Of a stretch of 64,000 nt of DNA, positions 1 to 9,016 are shown piece after piece (positions within the stretch are counted from its first letter, which is position 1; each line of letters starts with the position of its first letter). The notes beneath the pieces are model-generated. The model was not told where the DNA came from. It made no database searches and saw only the letters and a program-made list of their open reading frames with translations. The stretch is taken from positions 13,770-77,769 of the forward strand of contig DASUSI010000024.1 in the NCBI GenBank assembly GCA_036375165.1. The letters run 5' to 3'. Origin of the DNA: WHSM01 sp036375165 (GTDB lineage Bacteria > Actinomycetota > Actinomycetes > Mycobacteriales > Micromonosporaceae). The translations under genes were made by a program, and so were the position numbers.

Positions 1-1329
1 GCCCGCCTGACGAGGTGATTCCGGATCCGAGATGTCGATCGCCTGCAACCCGCTGGAGTGCCAGGTGACCAGGGCCAGGTTCCCGGTCAGCGTCGGGTTG
101 TGGGACGAGTAGCTGGTGAACTGCTCGGTGGCCGGATCGTCGGCGGCCGAGCCGCAGAACTCCCGCTGGTTCGGCACGGTCCGGTACTCGCTCAGAATGT
201 GCGGCCGGCGGGGTTGCGCGGTCTGGATCAGTCGCGCCCAGCCCCACGGACAGCCGAAACTGCGGGCGGTGAACGTGCCGTACACCTCGTCGGTGGTGAA
301 CGCGTACGGCCGTCCCGGCACCGGCACCGCGGAATGCGACTCGGCGCAGGCGTCCAGGCAGCCGCCGTCCGAAGTGCCCCAACGCGGCCGGTTGTCCACC
401 GGGGTCAGCAATTTGTCGTTGAGCGACAGCCCACCGTCCGGGATCCGGCCGGCGGCGACATCAGAGGTGTCCAGCACCAGGAAGTGGCCCCGCAGGTACG
501 CGAGGTAGGTGCGGGTGCCGTCGACGGTCACCGCCATTGAGTGGACGCCGAGGTCGTTGTCGTAGTTGGCCGGGTTCTCCGCCCCGGGGTAGAAGTGGTT
601 CCAGTTGCCCTTGGCGATCTCCGTGAAGATCCCCTCGCGGGCCCGGCTGATGTCGGTGACGACCAGGTTCGGCCGGGTCGGGTCAACCGAACCGGTCGGG
701 GTCGACAGGTAGAGCAGCGTCCGGTCCGGGTCGTCCGGGTCGGTCCACAGGAACATCTCATGTGGCTTGCGCGAGGGAACGTACCTGGCGACCAATGGTG
801 GGTTGACCGGGTCGGCGGCGATGTCGAAGAACCGGATCGACCACACGTCGGCGCTCGGGGGACAGGAGTGGATCACCGAGCTGCACCGGAAGTACATCAC
901 GGCGAGCAGCCCTTGACGCGGCCACACCCGCAGTTCCCGGGAGGTCTGCCCGACGTTGGCACCGGTGACGAACTCGGTGCCGAACTCGCCGACCACCCCG
1001 GGATTCGCCGGGTCGGCGGTGTCCACCACCAACACCCCGGGACGCACGTGCGGGCAGGAGTCCAGGCCCGTGGTGTCCCGGCGCGGGTCACCGACGCCGC
1101 AGCGCGACGAGCCGTCGGTACGGTTGCCAACGTAGACGTACCGTCCGAACACGGCGGGTGCCGCGTTCAGCCCTCGGCCGGCGAGCGGCTCGTGCCCGAC
1201 CAGGGTGAAGTTCTGTGCGGTGCCGGGCACGTGGCCCCCCGGTTCAGCGCCCGGATCTGCTGCTCCCGCCGCGGGAGGTGCCACCTGGGACACCAGCAGT
1301 ACGAGTGCGGTCAACACGATGCGCTTCAT
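1..1329 (-). CDS. Secreted LVIVD-repeat beta-propeller-like protein (3' end outside window)
   Basis: Reading leftwards from an ATG at 1329, preceded by GAGGAGG, the frame stays open to the window edge (443 codons), so the C-terminus is missing. The first ~26 residues (MKRIVLTALVLLV..., then PPAAGAAD) form a signal peptide, so the product is probably exported. The mature part has repeated blades in which a beta strand ends in 'VLVVDTADPANPGVVGEF' and later 'FLVLDTSD' and 'LQAIDISDPESPR'. This is the LVIVD pattern of bacterial surface beta-propellers. Several Cys pairs fit an extracellular location. It lies downstream of a gene of the same fold in the same direction, so the two are probably tandem paralogues. 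No enzymatic residue is recognisable. The family call is firm on repeat pattern; the biological role is unknown. Confidence 0.75.
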   Translation of the reverse strand, partial: MKRIVLTALVLLVSQVAPPAAGAADPGAEPGGHVPGTAQNFTLVGHEPLAGRGLNAAPAVFGRYVYVGNRTDGSSRCGVGDPRRDTTGLDSCPHVRPGVLVVDTADPANPGVVGEFGTEFVTGANVGQTSRELRVWPRQGLLAVMYFRCSSVIHSCPPSADVWSIRFFDIAADPVNPPLVARYVPSRKPHEMFLWTDPDDPDRTLLYLSTPTGSVDPTRPNLVVTDISRAREGIFTEIAKGNWNHFYPGAENPANYDNDLGVHSMAVTVDGTRTYLAYLRGHFLVLDTSDVAAGRIPDGGLSLNDKLLTPVDNRPRWGTSDGGCLDACAESHSAVPVPGRPYAFTTDEVYGTFTARSFGCPWGWARLIQTAQPRRPHILSEYRTVPNQREFCGSAADDPATEQFTSYSSHNPTLTGNLALVTWHSSGLQAIDISDPESPRQAG

Positions 1330-1360
1330 CGGGCACCGGCCTCCTCACGATCGGGTGGAC

Positions 1361-1381
1361 GGCCCGGCCCAACGCCGGGCC
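1361..1381 (-). terminator. GC-rich hairpin between the two LVIVD genes
   Basis: A perfect 8-bp inverted repeat GGCCCGGC/GCCGGGCC with a 5-nt loop lies between the stop of the upstream gene (1430) and the start of the next (1329). There is no T-run on either side, so it may attenuate rather than terminate transcription. Confidence 0.4.
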
Positions 1382-1429
1382 GCCCCCGATCATGTCACGA
1401 CACACTGCTCATAGTGTCGCCTTGTCCTC

Positions 1430-3496
1430 TCAGGACACGTTGATCGCCGTGTCGTCGATGACGAACGACGTCTGCAGTGACGAGTCCTCGGTACCGGTGA
1501 ACTTCAGGGTGATGGTCTGGCCGGCGTACGCCGCCAGGTTGAAGCTCCCCCTGAGCTGGTAGCCGGCGGCCTCGTTCAGGTTCGAGTAGGTCGCCAGCGT
1601 GGTGGTGCCGATCTGCACCGTGAGCTTGTCGTACTGGATCGTGGTGGTGGTCTCAGCCGAATCGATGTGCAGGTAGAACGTCAGGCCGTACGTGCTGCAG
1701 CCGGCCGGCAGGGTCACGGTCTGCGACAGGGTGTCGGTGTGCGTGCTGCCGTACCCGTCGAGCCAGGCGTTCCAGGTGCCGGTACGTGGTGGCTGACCGG
1801 ACGAGCCGTACTGCCCGATCACGCCGGAGGTCGCGGTCCAGACGGTGTTACCCGACTCGAAGCCGGGGTTACCCAGCTTCTGTCCGGGGCTGGAGCAGCC
1901 ACCGGTCCCGTTCACGGTGAGGGTGTACGGCGTGGTGCGGGTCGCCGAGGTCCCGGTGCCGGTGATCGTGATGTTGTACGTGCCGGCAGGAGTTGACGCC
2001 GACGTGGAGATCGTCATGGTGGACGAGCCACCCGAGGTCACCGACGACGGGCTGAACGACGCGGTGGCACCGGACGGCAGGCCGGACGCGGACAGGTTGA
2101 CCGTCTGCGCCGAGCCCGAGGTGGTCTGGGTGGACACCGTGGCGTTGACCGAACCGCCGGCCGTGACAGAGCCGGACGTCGGGCTGACCGAGATCGAGAA
2201 GTCGTTCGCGGGTGGCGTACCCAGGTTGGGCTTCACCACGAACAGGCCGCCCTGGATGGTGAACACCGCGACGTTGCCGCTCGGGTAGTACGGGTAGTTG
2301 TTCCAGGTGCCCGCGTACCCGCTGGTGTTGCTGGACGGGTAGACGTCGAAGTACCCGGCCTCGGACATGGTCGACGGGGTGGCGATGTTCGTCAGGTTGA
2401 TGATCCGCAACCCGGCCTTGTAGTTGGACTGGTAGCTGTAGTTGCCCTTGACGTACTGGTTGTGGTCGGTGGCGGCGGTCGGGCCGGTGAAGTTGCCGAC
2501 CAGCACCGGGTTGGTCAGGTCGGACACGTTCCAGACATACGTCTTGGTGTTGTGGCCGAACGAGGTCTCGTCGGTCTCGTCGTCGAGCAGGAAGTACCGG
2601 TGGTTCTCGGTGAGCCAACCCTGGTGGGTGTAGCCGCGCCCGGCGTAGGTCTTGCGGGACAGCATCACCGGGCTGGTCTTGTTGGAAACGTCCCAGATCG
2701 TCAGGGTGTCCTCGTTGGACGCCAGCACGATCTGCTTGCCCTGGTAGCGGGTGTCCGGGCCCTGATAGACGGTGGCCTGGGAGTCGTGGGTGTAGCCGTC
2801 CGCGGAGACGCAGCCGACGAACGATGGCTGCAGCCGGTTCGCCAGACTGTAGATCCGAGGGCCGCCGGAGCAGGTGTTCGTGCCGTTCACGTACAGGTAG
2901 CCGTTCCCGTAGTCCACGGTGACGGTGTGGCCCCGGCTGAATGACGTGTCCCGGTAGTTCTGGGTGAAGGTCACCGGCGGGGTGGTGACGGTACGCAGCC
3001 GGGTCAGGTCGAAGACCTGCAGGCCGTGCGTTCCGTTGCTGTCCGAGACGATGTAGACGGTGTTGTTGTAGACGTTCACTTCCCGCCACTGGGACGTGCC
3101 GGTGGGCGTGGGCAGGTTGCCCAGGTACCTGGGCGCCGTCGGGTTGGAGATGTCCACGAAGGACGTGCCGTTGCTGCGCGCGACGATCGCGTATTCCTTG
3201 CCGGTGGTCGCGTCGGTCCAGCCCCAGCCGCCGGCTCCGGCCCCACCGCCCATGCTGGACAGCGGAAGGACAGACTGCAGGTCGACGTTGCGGCACGGAT
3301 AGCCGCCGGCCGACCCGTTCGTACAGGTCGCCGCGGCCTGTGCCATGACGTTGGACTGGACGCTTGAGGGTGGCGGTTGGTGTGCGGCAGAGACCGGCGC
3401 GTCGTGGTCGCCGTGGGCTCCGGCCGGGGCCGGCGCCAACGCACCGGCGAGTGCCAGCACGGCGACCGGCACGAGAATACGGAAAGTGAGCCTCAT
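1430..3496 (-). CDS. Secreted choice-of-anchor-B / LVIVD-repeat protein with C-terminal Ig-like and carbohydrate-binding-like domains
   Basis: 688 residues from the ATG at 3496, chosen because GGGGAGGATCC precedes it and a signal peptide starts right there (MRLTFRILVPVAVLALAGA... cleaved near APAGAHG). An upstream in-frame ATG would put 30 charged residues in front of the signal. Residues ~60-440 carry LVIVD-like blades ('TSFVDISNPTAPRYLGNL', 'LQVFDLTRLRTV', 'LTIWDVSNKTSPVML', 'TYVWNVSDLTNPVLVG', 'LRIINLTNIATPS'), matching the choice-of-anchor B family. Next comes a Ser/Thr-rich Ig-like module (FSISVSPTSGSVTAGGS...), then a Cys-bounded C-terminal jelly-roll-like domain. The layout suggests an exported protein with binding modules, perhaps on polysaccharide. 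Substrate unknown. The next gene downstream is a shorter relative. Confidence 0.8.
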   Translation of the reverse strand: MRLTFRILVPVAVLALAGALAPAPAGAHGDHDAPVSAAHQPPPSSVQSNVMAQAAATCTNGSAGGYPCRNVDLQSVLPLSSMGGGAGAGGWGWTDATTGKEYAIVARSNGTSFVDISNPTAPRYLGNLPTPTGTSQWREVNVYNNTVYIVSDSNGTHGLQVFDLTRLRTVTTPPVTFTQNYRDTSFSRGHTVTVDYGNGYLYVNGTNTCSGGPRIYSLANRLQPSFVGCVSADGYTHDSQATVYQGPDTRYQGKQIVLASNEDTLTIWDVSNKTSPVMLSRKTYAGRGYTHQGWLTENHRYFLLDDETDETSFGHNTKTYVWNVSDLTNPVLVGNFTGPTAATDHNQYVKGNYSYQSNYKAGLRIINLTNIATPSTMSEAGYFDVYPSSNTSGYAGTWNNYPYYPSGNVAVFTIQGGLFVVKPNLGTPPANDFSISVSPTSGSVTAGGSVNATVSTQTTSGSAQTVNLSASGLPSGATASFSPSSVTSGGSSTMTISTSASTPAGTYNITITGTGTSATRTTPYTLTVNGTGGCSSPGQKLGNPGFESGNTVWTATSGVIGQYGSSGQPPRTGTWNAWLDGYGSTHTDTLSQTVTLPAGCSTYGLTFYLHIDSAETTTTIQYDKLTVQIGTTTLATYSNLNEAAGYQLRGSFNLAAYAGQTITLKFTGTEDSSLQTSFVIDDTAINVS

Positions 3497-3757
3497 GGAT
3501 CCTCCCCAGGACGACCGGTGCCGGAGAGGCGCTCCCGACACCGGTTGAATCGATCGGCTCGGGCGGCTGCCCTCACCGTTTCGCACTGGGCCACGTACGT
3601 CACGTCAACCCAGTGCGATGCCGGTACCGTCCTGCCGCGCCCGAAGTCCTGTCAAGGGACGGCCGTCGGAGTCGGGTGAGATCGCGGGTTGCTGGACTCC
3701 GGACCCCGAATGGCCGTGGCCGGATCTGACCTCAGTGGAGCTGAGGGTCAACCCCGA

Positions 3758-4504
3758 CTAGCGGACCCAGTAGACGTGGGTGAAGACCCAGCGGCCGTTG
3801 CCCAGGTCGTTCATGTACTCGGAGTAACCGCCAGCACGCGAGCCGCTCAGCCGCTCGCCCCAGGACGCCACGTCGCCAGTCGTGCCCGTGACACCGGTGA
3901 CCGTGTTCACGGAGTCCAGGTGGGAGTAGATGCTCTCGAGTTGCGCGTAGTCGTGTGAGTTCGGGTGCTGGTTGGAGTCTGGGTTGTTGGTGTAGTCCAT
4001 GCAGGTGCCGAGGTTCGGGTTGCTGAAGTTCTCGTCCTGGTGGTCCAGTCCGAGGGTGTGCCCGACCTCCTGGCACATCACCAGGTTGCGCCACGCCGGG
4101 GTGTTGTACGTGGCGGTGTTGTAGTACGTGTCGTTCACCTTCACGATGCCCTGCACGATGTGGCTGCCACTGATCCAGATCTGCGCGATACCGAGCCAGC
4201 CGTTGTTGCCGTAGGTGTCGTTGCACACCTCGACGCGGCCGCTGGTGGCGGGGCACCGCCTCGGGTTTCCGGCCTGGCCCGCCACGATCGTGGTGTCGAG
4301 CACGGTGGACCGGCTCCAGTCACTGGACGTGGTTTGCAGGTAGGAGTCCCAGGCAGAGGTGACGTTGTCACCGAGCTTCAGGGTGAACGGGTTCGCGGTA
4401 CGGCCCCAGTGGTAGTTGCCCCAGGAGTGGTTCGCCTGGGCTACAGCGGGGAAGACGAGGATCGCCAGCGCCGTCGTGACGGCCATCGCGAGCAACCTGC
4501 GCAT
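3758..4504 (-). CDS. Secreted metzincin-like protein with altered zinc motif (QEVGH)
   Basis: 248 residues from ATG 4504 (GGAAGGAGCGCGTC upstream), beginning with a signal peptide (MRRLLAMAVTTALAILVFPAVAQA). In the middle is 'CQEVGHTLGLDH', which fits the metzincin pattern HExxHxxGxxH except that the first His is Gln. A Met-turn-like 'GTCMDY' follows about 20 residues later. Four Cys suggest disulfides and export. The normal family cleaves proteins using three His zinc ligands. With one ligand replaced, the protein may bind zinc differently, may be inactive, or may belong to a variant family that always has Gln here. The C-terminus (YMNDLGNGRWVFTHVYWVR) looks like a packed domain end, not a truncation. 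Gene stands alone, convergent with nothing obvious. Confidence 0.65.
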   Translation of the reverse strand: MRRLLAMAVTTALAILVFPAVAQANHSWGNYHWGRTANPFTLKLGDNVTSAWDSYLQTTSSDWSRSTVLDTTIVAGQAGNPRRCPATSGRVEVCNDTYGNNGWLGIAQIWISGSHIVQGIVKVNDTYYNTATYNTPAWRNLVMCQEVGHTLGLDHQDENFSNPNLGTCMDYTNNPDSNQHPNSHDYAQLESIYSHLDSVNTVTGVTGTTGDVASWGERLSGSRAGGYSEYMNDLGNGRWVFTHVYWVR

Positions 4505-4695
4505 GACGCGCTCCTTCCGGTGCGTCGGACAGACCTGGCAGCGGGAGCCCCCGAGCCACTGATGCAGGTCCCCGAGAGACGGGGTGTGTCGGCACACTCG
4601 CAAGCTGTAGTCTCCGACACAAGCCGAATATCAGTATTAGTCCGAAAGAATCGGGAAAACCCTGTTAATTTCCCCGCTAGCCCGCTATGCGGGGG

Positions 4696-5328
4696 CTATC
4701 CAGAAGGTTTACGGGCCGCCAGCCGCTCCACGATGCCGACCTTGAACCGGTCATGCTCGTCGATCCGGTATCCCATGGCTCGGACCTGCCGAATCGGACG
4801 ACGCCGGAAATACTCACCGCCGAGCGGAACGGAGAACACCTCGATCAGACCCTGAAGAGCCCGGACGTACCAGCGGGACGACACCACGTGATCGGCCAGC
4901 AGCAACCGGCCGCCAGGACGCAGCACCCGGTCCATCTCCGCGAGCGCACGCCGCTGATCGGGGATCGCACAGAGCGAGAAGGTGCAGACCACCGTGTCGA
5001 ATCGGGCGTCGGGGAACTCCAGCGCCTGCGCATCTCCGGTACGCAGATCCGGGTCCCGACCCAGCCGCCGGGCGCGCTCCCGGGCGATTTCGAGCATCCC
5101 CGGACTCCATTCCACACCGGTGAGCCGCACCTCGTTCGGGTAGTGAGGAAGATTCAGCCCGGTGCCGACCGCCACCTCCAACACGTCACCGCCGGCCCGG
5201 GAACAGATCCACTCCCGGGTGTCCCCGAAAAAGTGCCGGTCGAAGAACCCCATGGACTTGTCGTACCCGCCGGCCTGGCGGTCCCAGTGGCGGCGCAGTC
5301 GCGCCTCGCGTTCAGGTGATCCGGACAC
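4696..5328 (-). CDS. Class I SAM-dependent methyltransferase (UbiE/Methyltransf_11 type)
   Basis: 210 residues. The SAM-binding motif I is 'VLEVAVGTGLNLPHYP' (residues ~49-64), followed by an acidic beta2 end (TGVEWS), motif 'RTGDAQALEFPDARFDTVV' and 'CTFSLCAIPDQRRALAEMDRVLRPGG', the post-motif-II pattern of UbiE-like small-molecule methyltransferases. It acts in the cytoplasm on an unknown acceptor. The ATG is followed by MSGSPEREARLRRHWDRQAGGYDKSMGFFDR, the usual N-terminal helix of this family, which supports the start. It is divergent from the SHOCT gene; nothing nearby identifies a pathway. Confidence 0.8.
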   Translation of the reverse strand: MSGSPEREARLRRHWDRQAGGYDKSMGFFDRHFFGDTREWICSRAGGDVLEVAVGTGLNLPHYPNEVRLTGVEWSPGMLEIARERARRLGRDPDLRTGDAQALEFPDARFDTVVCTFSLCAIPDQRRALAEMDRVLRPGGRLLLADHVVSSRWYVRALQGLIEVFSVPLGGEYFRRRPIRQVRAMGYRIDEHDRFKVGIVERLAARKPSG

Positions 5329-5503
5329 CGGTCCTCCTCGCTGGACGTGCGTACGAACCGCTCCGGGTTGAAGATACGGCCAAGGCTGAACGGATACCCG
5401 CGTCTGTCCGGTTCAGGACCGCCCAGCCCGGCATCGAAGGCCGTCCGGCCCTGGGACACCGCGCGGGGGGCGCGCAACCTGGGAGAAGAGGGAAGTGATC
5501 AGG

Positions 5504-5761
5504 ATGTCCTTTCTCACGAATCATGCCCATGACGGGCACATGGGCTGGGGCGGGGGCGGAATGTGGCTCTGGGGCACTCTCATGATGCTGTTCTGGGTGG
5601 TACTGATCGCCGCCGTGATATGGCTGCTGGTCCGCACCCTGGGCGGATTACCCGGAACACCCACATCCACCCGGCGCGCCAGAGAACTCCTGGCTGAACG
5701 GTTCGCGCGCGGCGAGATGACCGTGGAGGAGTATCGGGAACGGCTCGACATCCTGCGATAG
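5504..5761 (+). CDS. Small membrane protein with C-terminal SHOCT domain
   Basis: About 85 residues. A Gly/His/Trp/Met-rich N-terminus (HAHDGHMGWGGGGMWLWG) is followed by one transmembrane helix (LMMLFWVVLIAAVIWLLV) and a SHOCT motif at the end (ARELLAERFARGEMTVEEY). SHOCT is a short oligomerisation motif found at protein termini. The His/Met-rich head could bind metal, which is inference. The ATG at 5504 has GAGGGAAG at a suitable distance; a GTG at 5495 in the same frame is an alternative. Confidence 0.7.
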   Translation: MSFLTNHAHDGHMGWGGGGMWLWGTLMMLFWVVLIAAVIWLLVRTLGGLPGTPTSTRRARELLAERFARGEMTVEEYRERLDILR

Positions 5762-5867
5762 CGGTACGCGGCGGCACCACCCGGTCCGGCGTGAACCGAC
5801 CGGAGGCCCGACGGGCAGGGTCATTGGACCCATGCCGTCGCAGACGATTGGTCGCAAGGTGGTGACT

Positions 5868-6905
5868 ATGAACCTGAGATCACCGGCCTCAGCCGCTCGT
5901 CATAGCCGAGCGTTCCGTGCGCTGCTCGATGTCAGCCCCTCCCCGGATCCCGGGCTGGCTCTGGCCACCGCCGCACTGGTCGCGCTGCACGCGCCGTCGA
6001 TACACAACACCCAGCCCTGGCATTGGCGGGTAGGTGTCGACAGCCTGGAGCTGTTCGCCGACGAGCGATGGCGGCTGCAGATCGCCGACCCCGACGGCCG
6101 GCTGCTGATCCTGTCGTGCGGCGCGGCTCTGCACCACGTACGGGTGGCGCTGCGGGCCATGGGTTACCTGCCCGCGGTGCAGCGATTCCCCGAGCAGGGC
6201 CGGCCGGACCTGCTCGCGCGGGTCACCCTGGAACGGACGATCGACGTGGCGCCGCAAGCTCTCGACGCGCTACGTGCCACGCTCGGACGCCAGACCGACC
6301 GCCGCTCGGTCGACGACAAGGCGGTACCGGCCCAGGCGCTGGACGCGATGCGGCAGGCGGCCAGCTCGGAGGGTGCCTGGTTGCACGTGTTGAGCCGGGA
6401 ACAGGCACGGAAGATCATCGCCACCGCGGAACACGCCGAGGGAGTCGAGGTCACGGACCCGAAATACCGGGCCGAGTTGGACAACTGGACCGGCGAGTCC
6501 ACCAACGGGACCGCCGGCATCCCGAAGGGGGTACTGCCACCACGGGGCGACGAGTACCAGCCCACCGGCAGTTACGCCGTGCTCTACGGCAACGGCGACC
6601 GGCCAAGCTCTTGGCTGCGGGGTGGTGAGGCGCTGTCGGCGATCTGGCTGGCCGCGACAAGCCACAGCTTGGCGCTACGGCCGATCAGTTCGGTGATCGA
6701 GGTTCCGGCGGCTCGCGCGGTACTACACCAGGTGCTGTCGGGGATGGGCTGTCCGTACCTGCTGGTGCGGATCGGACTGCCGGCAGAGGACGGGGAACTT
6801 CCCGGCACGCCGCGGCGGCCGGTGGACGAGTCCATCGAATTGACGCCACCCCCGTCCGGCCGGTCGAAGGACCGTCCGGTGACGGATTGGACGGCTCAGC
6901 CATGA
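5868..6905 (+). CDS. Acg-family nitroreductase-like protein (first of a pair)
   Basis: 345 residues from ATG 5868 (AAGGTGG upstream; an in-frame ATG at 5832 is possible). The region 'LHAPSIHNTQPWHWRV' is the flavin-contact signature of Acg/Rv3131-like proteins, diverged nitroreductases made of a duplicated fold. In mycobacteria these belong to the dormancy/hypoxia regulon and may sequester FMN rather than reduce nitro groups; this is family knowledge, not seen here. The stop overlaps the next Acg gene's ATG by 4 nt, so the two are co-translated. Confidence 0.75.
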   Translation: MNLRSPASAARHSRAFRALLDVSPSPDPGLALATAALVALHAPSIHNTQPWHWRVGVDSLELFADERWRLQIADPDGRLLILSCGAALHHVRVALRAMGYLPAVQRFPEQGRPDLLARVTLERTIDVAPQALDALRATLGRQTDRRSVDDKAVPAQALDAMRQAASSEGAWLHVLSREQARKIIATAEHAEGVEVTDPKYRAELDNWTGESTNGTAGIPKGVLPPRGDEYQPTGSYAVLYGNGDRPSSWLRGGEALSAIWLAATSHSLALRPISSVIEVPAARAVLHQVLSGMGCPYLLVRIGLPAEDGELPGTPRRPVDESIELTPPPSGRSKDRPVTDWTAQP

Positions 6906-7903
6906 ACGCCGCCTCGGACGTGCTCACCGCGATCGTGGCGGGGGCGACCCGCGCGCCGTCGATGCACAACACGCAGCCGTGGCGGTTTCTGGTGGTCCCG
7001 GCCACCGACGACAACATCGACGGGGCACTGATCGAGGTGCGCTCCGATCCCACCCGAGCGCTGCCGGTCGGGGACCCGACCGGGTGGGCGGCGCGGGTGG
7101 CGTGCGGTGCGGCGGTGTTCGGGGTACGCCTCGGGATAGCCGTACGTGGTCACCGGGCCGAGACCCACATCCTGCCGGACCCGTCGGAGCCGGAGCTGAT
7201 CGCCCGGGTACGGGTGGGTTCCCGCCATCCGTCGACCCCGGTGGAACGTGAGTTGCACGCCGCCATCCCGCGTCGGCGCACCAACCGGTATCCGTTCAGC
7301 GAGGTGACGCCAGACCCGGACACGGTCGCCAGACTGGTCCCCGCCGCCCGGCAGGAGGGCGCCTGGCTGGACGTGCTGAAGGACCCCAAGCGGCGAGCCA
7401 CCGTGGCCGCCCTGGTGCGGGAGGCACAGGACCGGATGAACGCGGATCCGGCGTACCGGCACGAGGTGTCCTCCTGGGTACGCGAGGTGGACGGCAGTTC
7501 GGACGGGGTACCCCGGCGCGCCGGAGGTCCCAGCCCGGCCGCGTACGACCTGCTGGCCTTCCGGGACTACGGCAGCGCCGCGCGGTCTCCGGGCCGGGAC
7601 TTCGAGCCGAACCCGCTGGTGTGCGTGCTGGGCAGCGACACCGACCATGCCGGCTCCCAGGTACGGGTGGGGATGGCCCTGTACCGGGTACTTCTCACCG
7701 CCACCGCGGCCGGCCTGTCCAGCTCGATGCTCTCCCAGCCGGTGGAACTGCCGGACCTCCGGCGGCGGCTGCGGGTCGCGCTCGGCCACACCGGCGGCTG
7801 GCCCCAGATGGTGCTGAGATTCGGGTACGGGGTGCGAACCCCCGCCACCCCCCGCCGGTCGGTCAGCGAGGTCCTGGACATCGCACCGATCCGCACTTCC
7901 TGA
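6902..7903 (+). CDS. Acg-family nitroreductase-like protein (second of a pair)
   Basis: 333 residues, starting at the ATG that overlaps the previous stop (ATGA). It has the same signature 'RAPSMHNTQPWRFLVV' near the N-terminus and a C-terminal 'LSSSMLSQPVELPDLRRRL', typical of the second half of Acg proteins. It shares the length and fold of its neighbour but is clearly divergent, so the pair is an old tandem duplication that may work as a heterodimer. Likely role is flavin binding or reduction under low oxygen or stress, in the cytoplasm. A DoxX membrane protein follows on the opposite strand. The substrate is unknown. Confidence 0.75.
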   Translation: MNAASDVLTAIVAGATRAPSMHNTQPWRFLVVPATDDNIDGALIEVRSDPTRALPVGDPTGWAARVACGAAVFGVRLGIAVRGHRAETHILPDPSEPELIARVRVGSRHPSTPVERELHAAIPRRRTNRYPFSEVTPDPDTVARLVPAARQEGAWLDVLKDPKRRATVAALVREAQDRMNADPAYRHEVSSWVREVDGSSDGVPRRAGGPSPAAYDLLAFRDYGSAARSPGRDFEPNPLVCVLGSDTDHAGSQVRVGMALYRVLLTATAAGLSSSMLSQPVELPDLRRRLRVALGHTGGWPQMVLRFGYGVRTPATPRRSVSEVLDIAPIRTS

Positions 7904-8020
7904 GCGCTTCCTGAGCGGTGCGCCTCGACAGGTGAGCCGGCTCCCACGCACGACTGCGGCCGGCGCCTCGCGGCGCCGGCCGTACACCCCGCAACAGATC
8001 CGTACCGCCTACCGCACTTT

Positions 8021-8572
8021 CTACCGCAGGACGGGGTACCGCTTGACCAGGTCCAGGTTGGACCACTGACGACCGAACCCGAACGTGTCACCGGCGTTGA
8101 ACAGCGCCAGTCCAATCAGCACGATCGCGTAGATGATGTGGTCGTCGATGATCGGGTTGGTCTCGGGCGGCAGTGCGACGCTCCACATCATCAGCATCAG
8201 CAGCGCACCGCTGGCCGCGGCGATCCGCATCCCGACACCCAGGATCAGCGCCAGGCCGATACCGAGCAGGCCCAGCATGAACAGGGTGTTCGCCCAGCCG
8301 TCACCCGCGATGCCCTTGTAGAAGGCTTCGAAGGGGCCGCTGGCGCTGTTGCTCAGGAAGCCCTTGGTCGGCGAACCGCCGTCGAGCCAGCCCTTGCCGG
8401 CCGGGGTCGCGAAGGTCCATCCGAACAACTTGTCGAGGAACGCCCAGAGGAAGATCCAGCCCAGCGCGATCCGGGCAACGGCCCACGCGTACCGACTGGT
8501 ATCCCCGTATGTCCGCTCCTCCCGTACCGGCATCCGCCTTTCCGCGGGTGGCCGCTTCGACAGAATCGCCAT
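8021..8572 (-). CDS. DoxX-family membrane protein
   Basis: 183 residues from ATG 8572, which has a strong GGAGGAGATTGACG site; the longer frame to 8617 lacks one. After a basic, soluble N-terminus there are four hydrophobic helices: around ARIALGWIFLWAFLDKLFG, TLFMLGLLGIGLALILGVG, IAAASGALLMLMMWSVAL and HIIYAIVLIGLALFNAG. This is the DoxX/DoxD-like arrangement. The family includes subunits linked to thiosulfate:quinone oxidoreductase and to redox homeostasis at the membrane. The long extracytoplasmic stretch between helices 1 and 2 (GWTFATPAGKGWLDGG...) is typical. It converges with the Acg pair, consistent with a redox or stress cluster, though that link is inference. Confidence 0.75.
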   Translation of the reverse strand: MAILSKRPPAERRMPVREERTYGDTSRYAWAVARIALGWIFLWAFLDKLFGWTFATPAGKGWLDGGSPTKGFLSNSASGPFEAFYKGIAGDGWANTLFMLGLLGIGLALILGVGMRIAAASGALLMLMMWSVALPPETNPIIDDHIIYAIVLIGLALFNAGDTFGFGRQWSNLDLVKRYPVLR

Positions 8573-9016
8573 CGTCAATCTCCTCCTCCATCTCCCCAGC
8601 AGCCTTTCCGGTAGCACCGGGGAGCTATACCAAGTCCATCCGGAAAGGGCGCTGGCGCGTAGGACCGGAGGGCATCACCCGGAAGGTCCAACGTCCCCTC
8701 GGCCGACAGGCCCACCGCCCCCGACTTCTGAGAGTCAACACAGTGCAGGCATTCGATGACCGGGCGGATTCGTCCATGTCGGTTTACCGGACGCGGCGCG
8801 AAACGTGTTCTACCGTCGAGAAGATCCCGCAGCGATGCCGGGCCCGGCACGGAGCTCAGAGGACGGTCATGTCGTACCCCTCTGAGAAGGTCTTGCTCGC
8901 GCCGCGTCTCTGGATCTTGGCCGGTTGTACTGCTGGGCACGCCAAAGCGACCACGAGCTGCCGCAACGGGGGAGGCGCGGCCACCCCAGACCGTGTGATC
9001 CAGTCCTGGAGGGACC
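8573..9016. other. Intergenic region, 444 nt
   Basis: Lies between divergent doxX and the reductase gene. The open frames crossing it lack ribosome sites and recognisable domains. It must hold the promoters of both neighbours; no operator, RNA gene or repeat was recognised. Confidence 0.5.

Noticed and set aside
541..1443. 300-aa plus-strand open frame
   Set aside because: It is antisense to the LVIVD-repeat gene, which has a signal peptide, repeats and a ribosome site; the plus frame has only Arg/Gly/Val-rich sequence.
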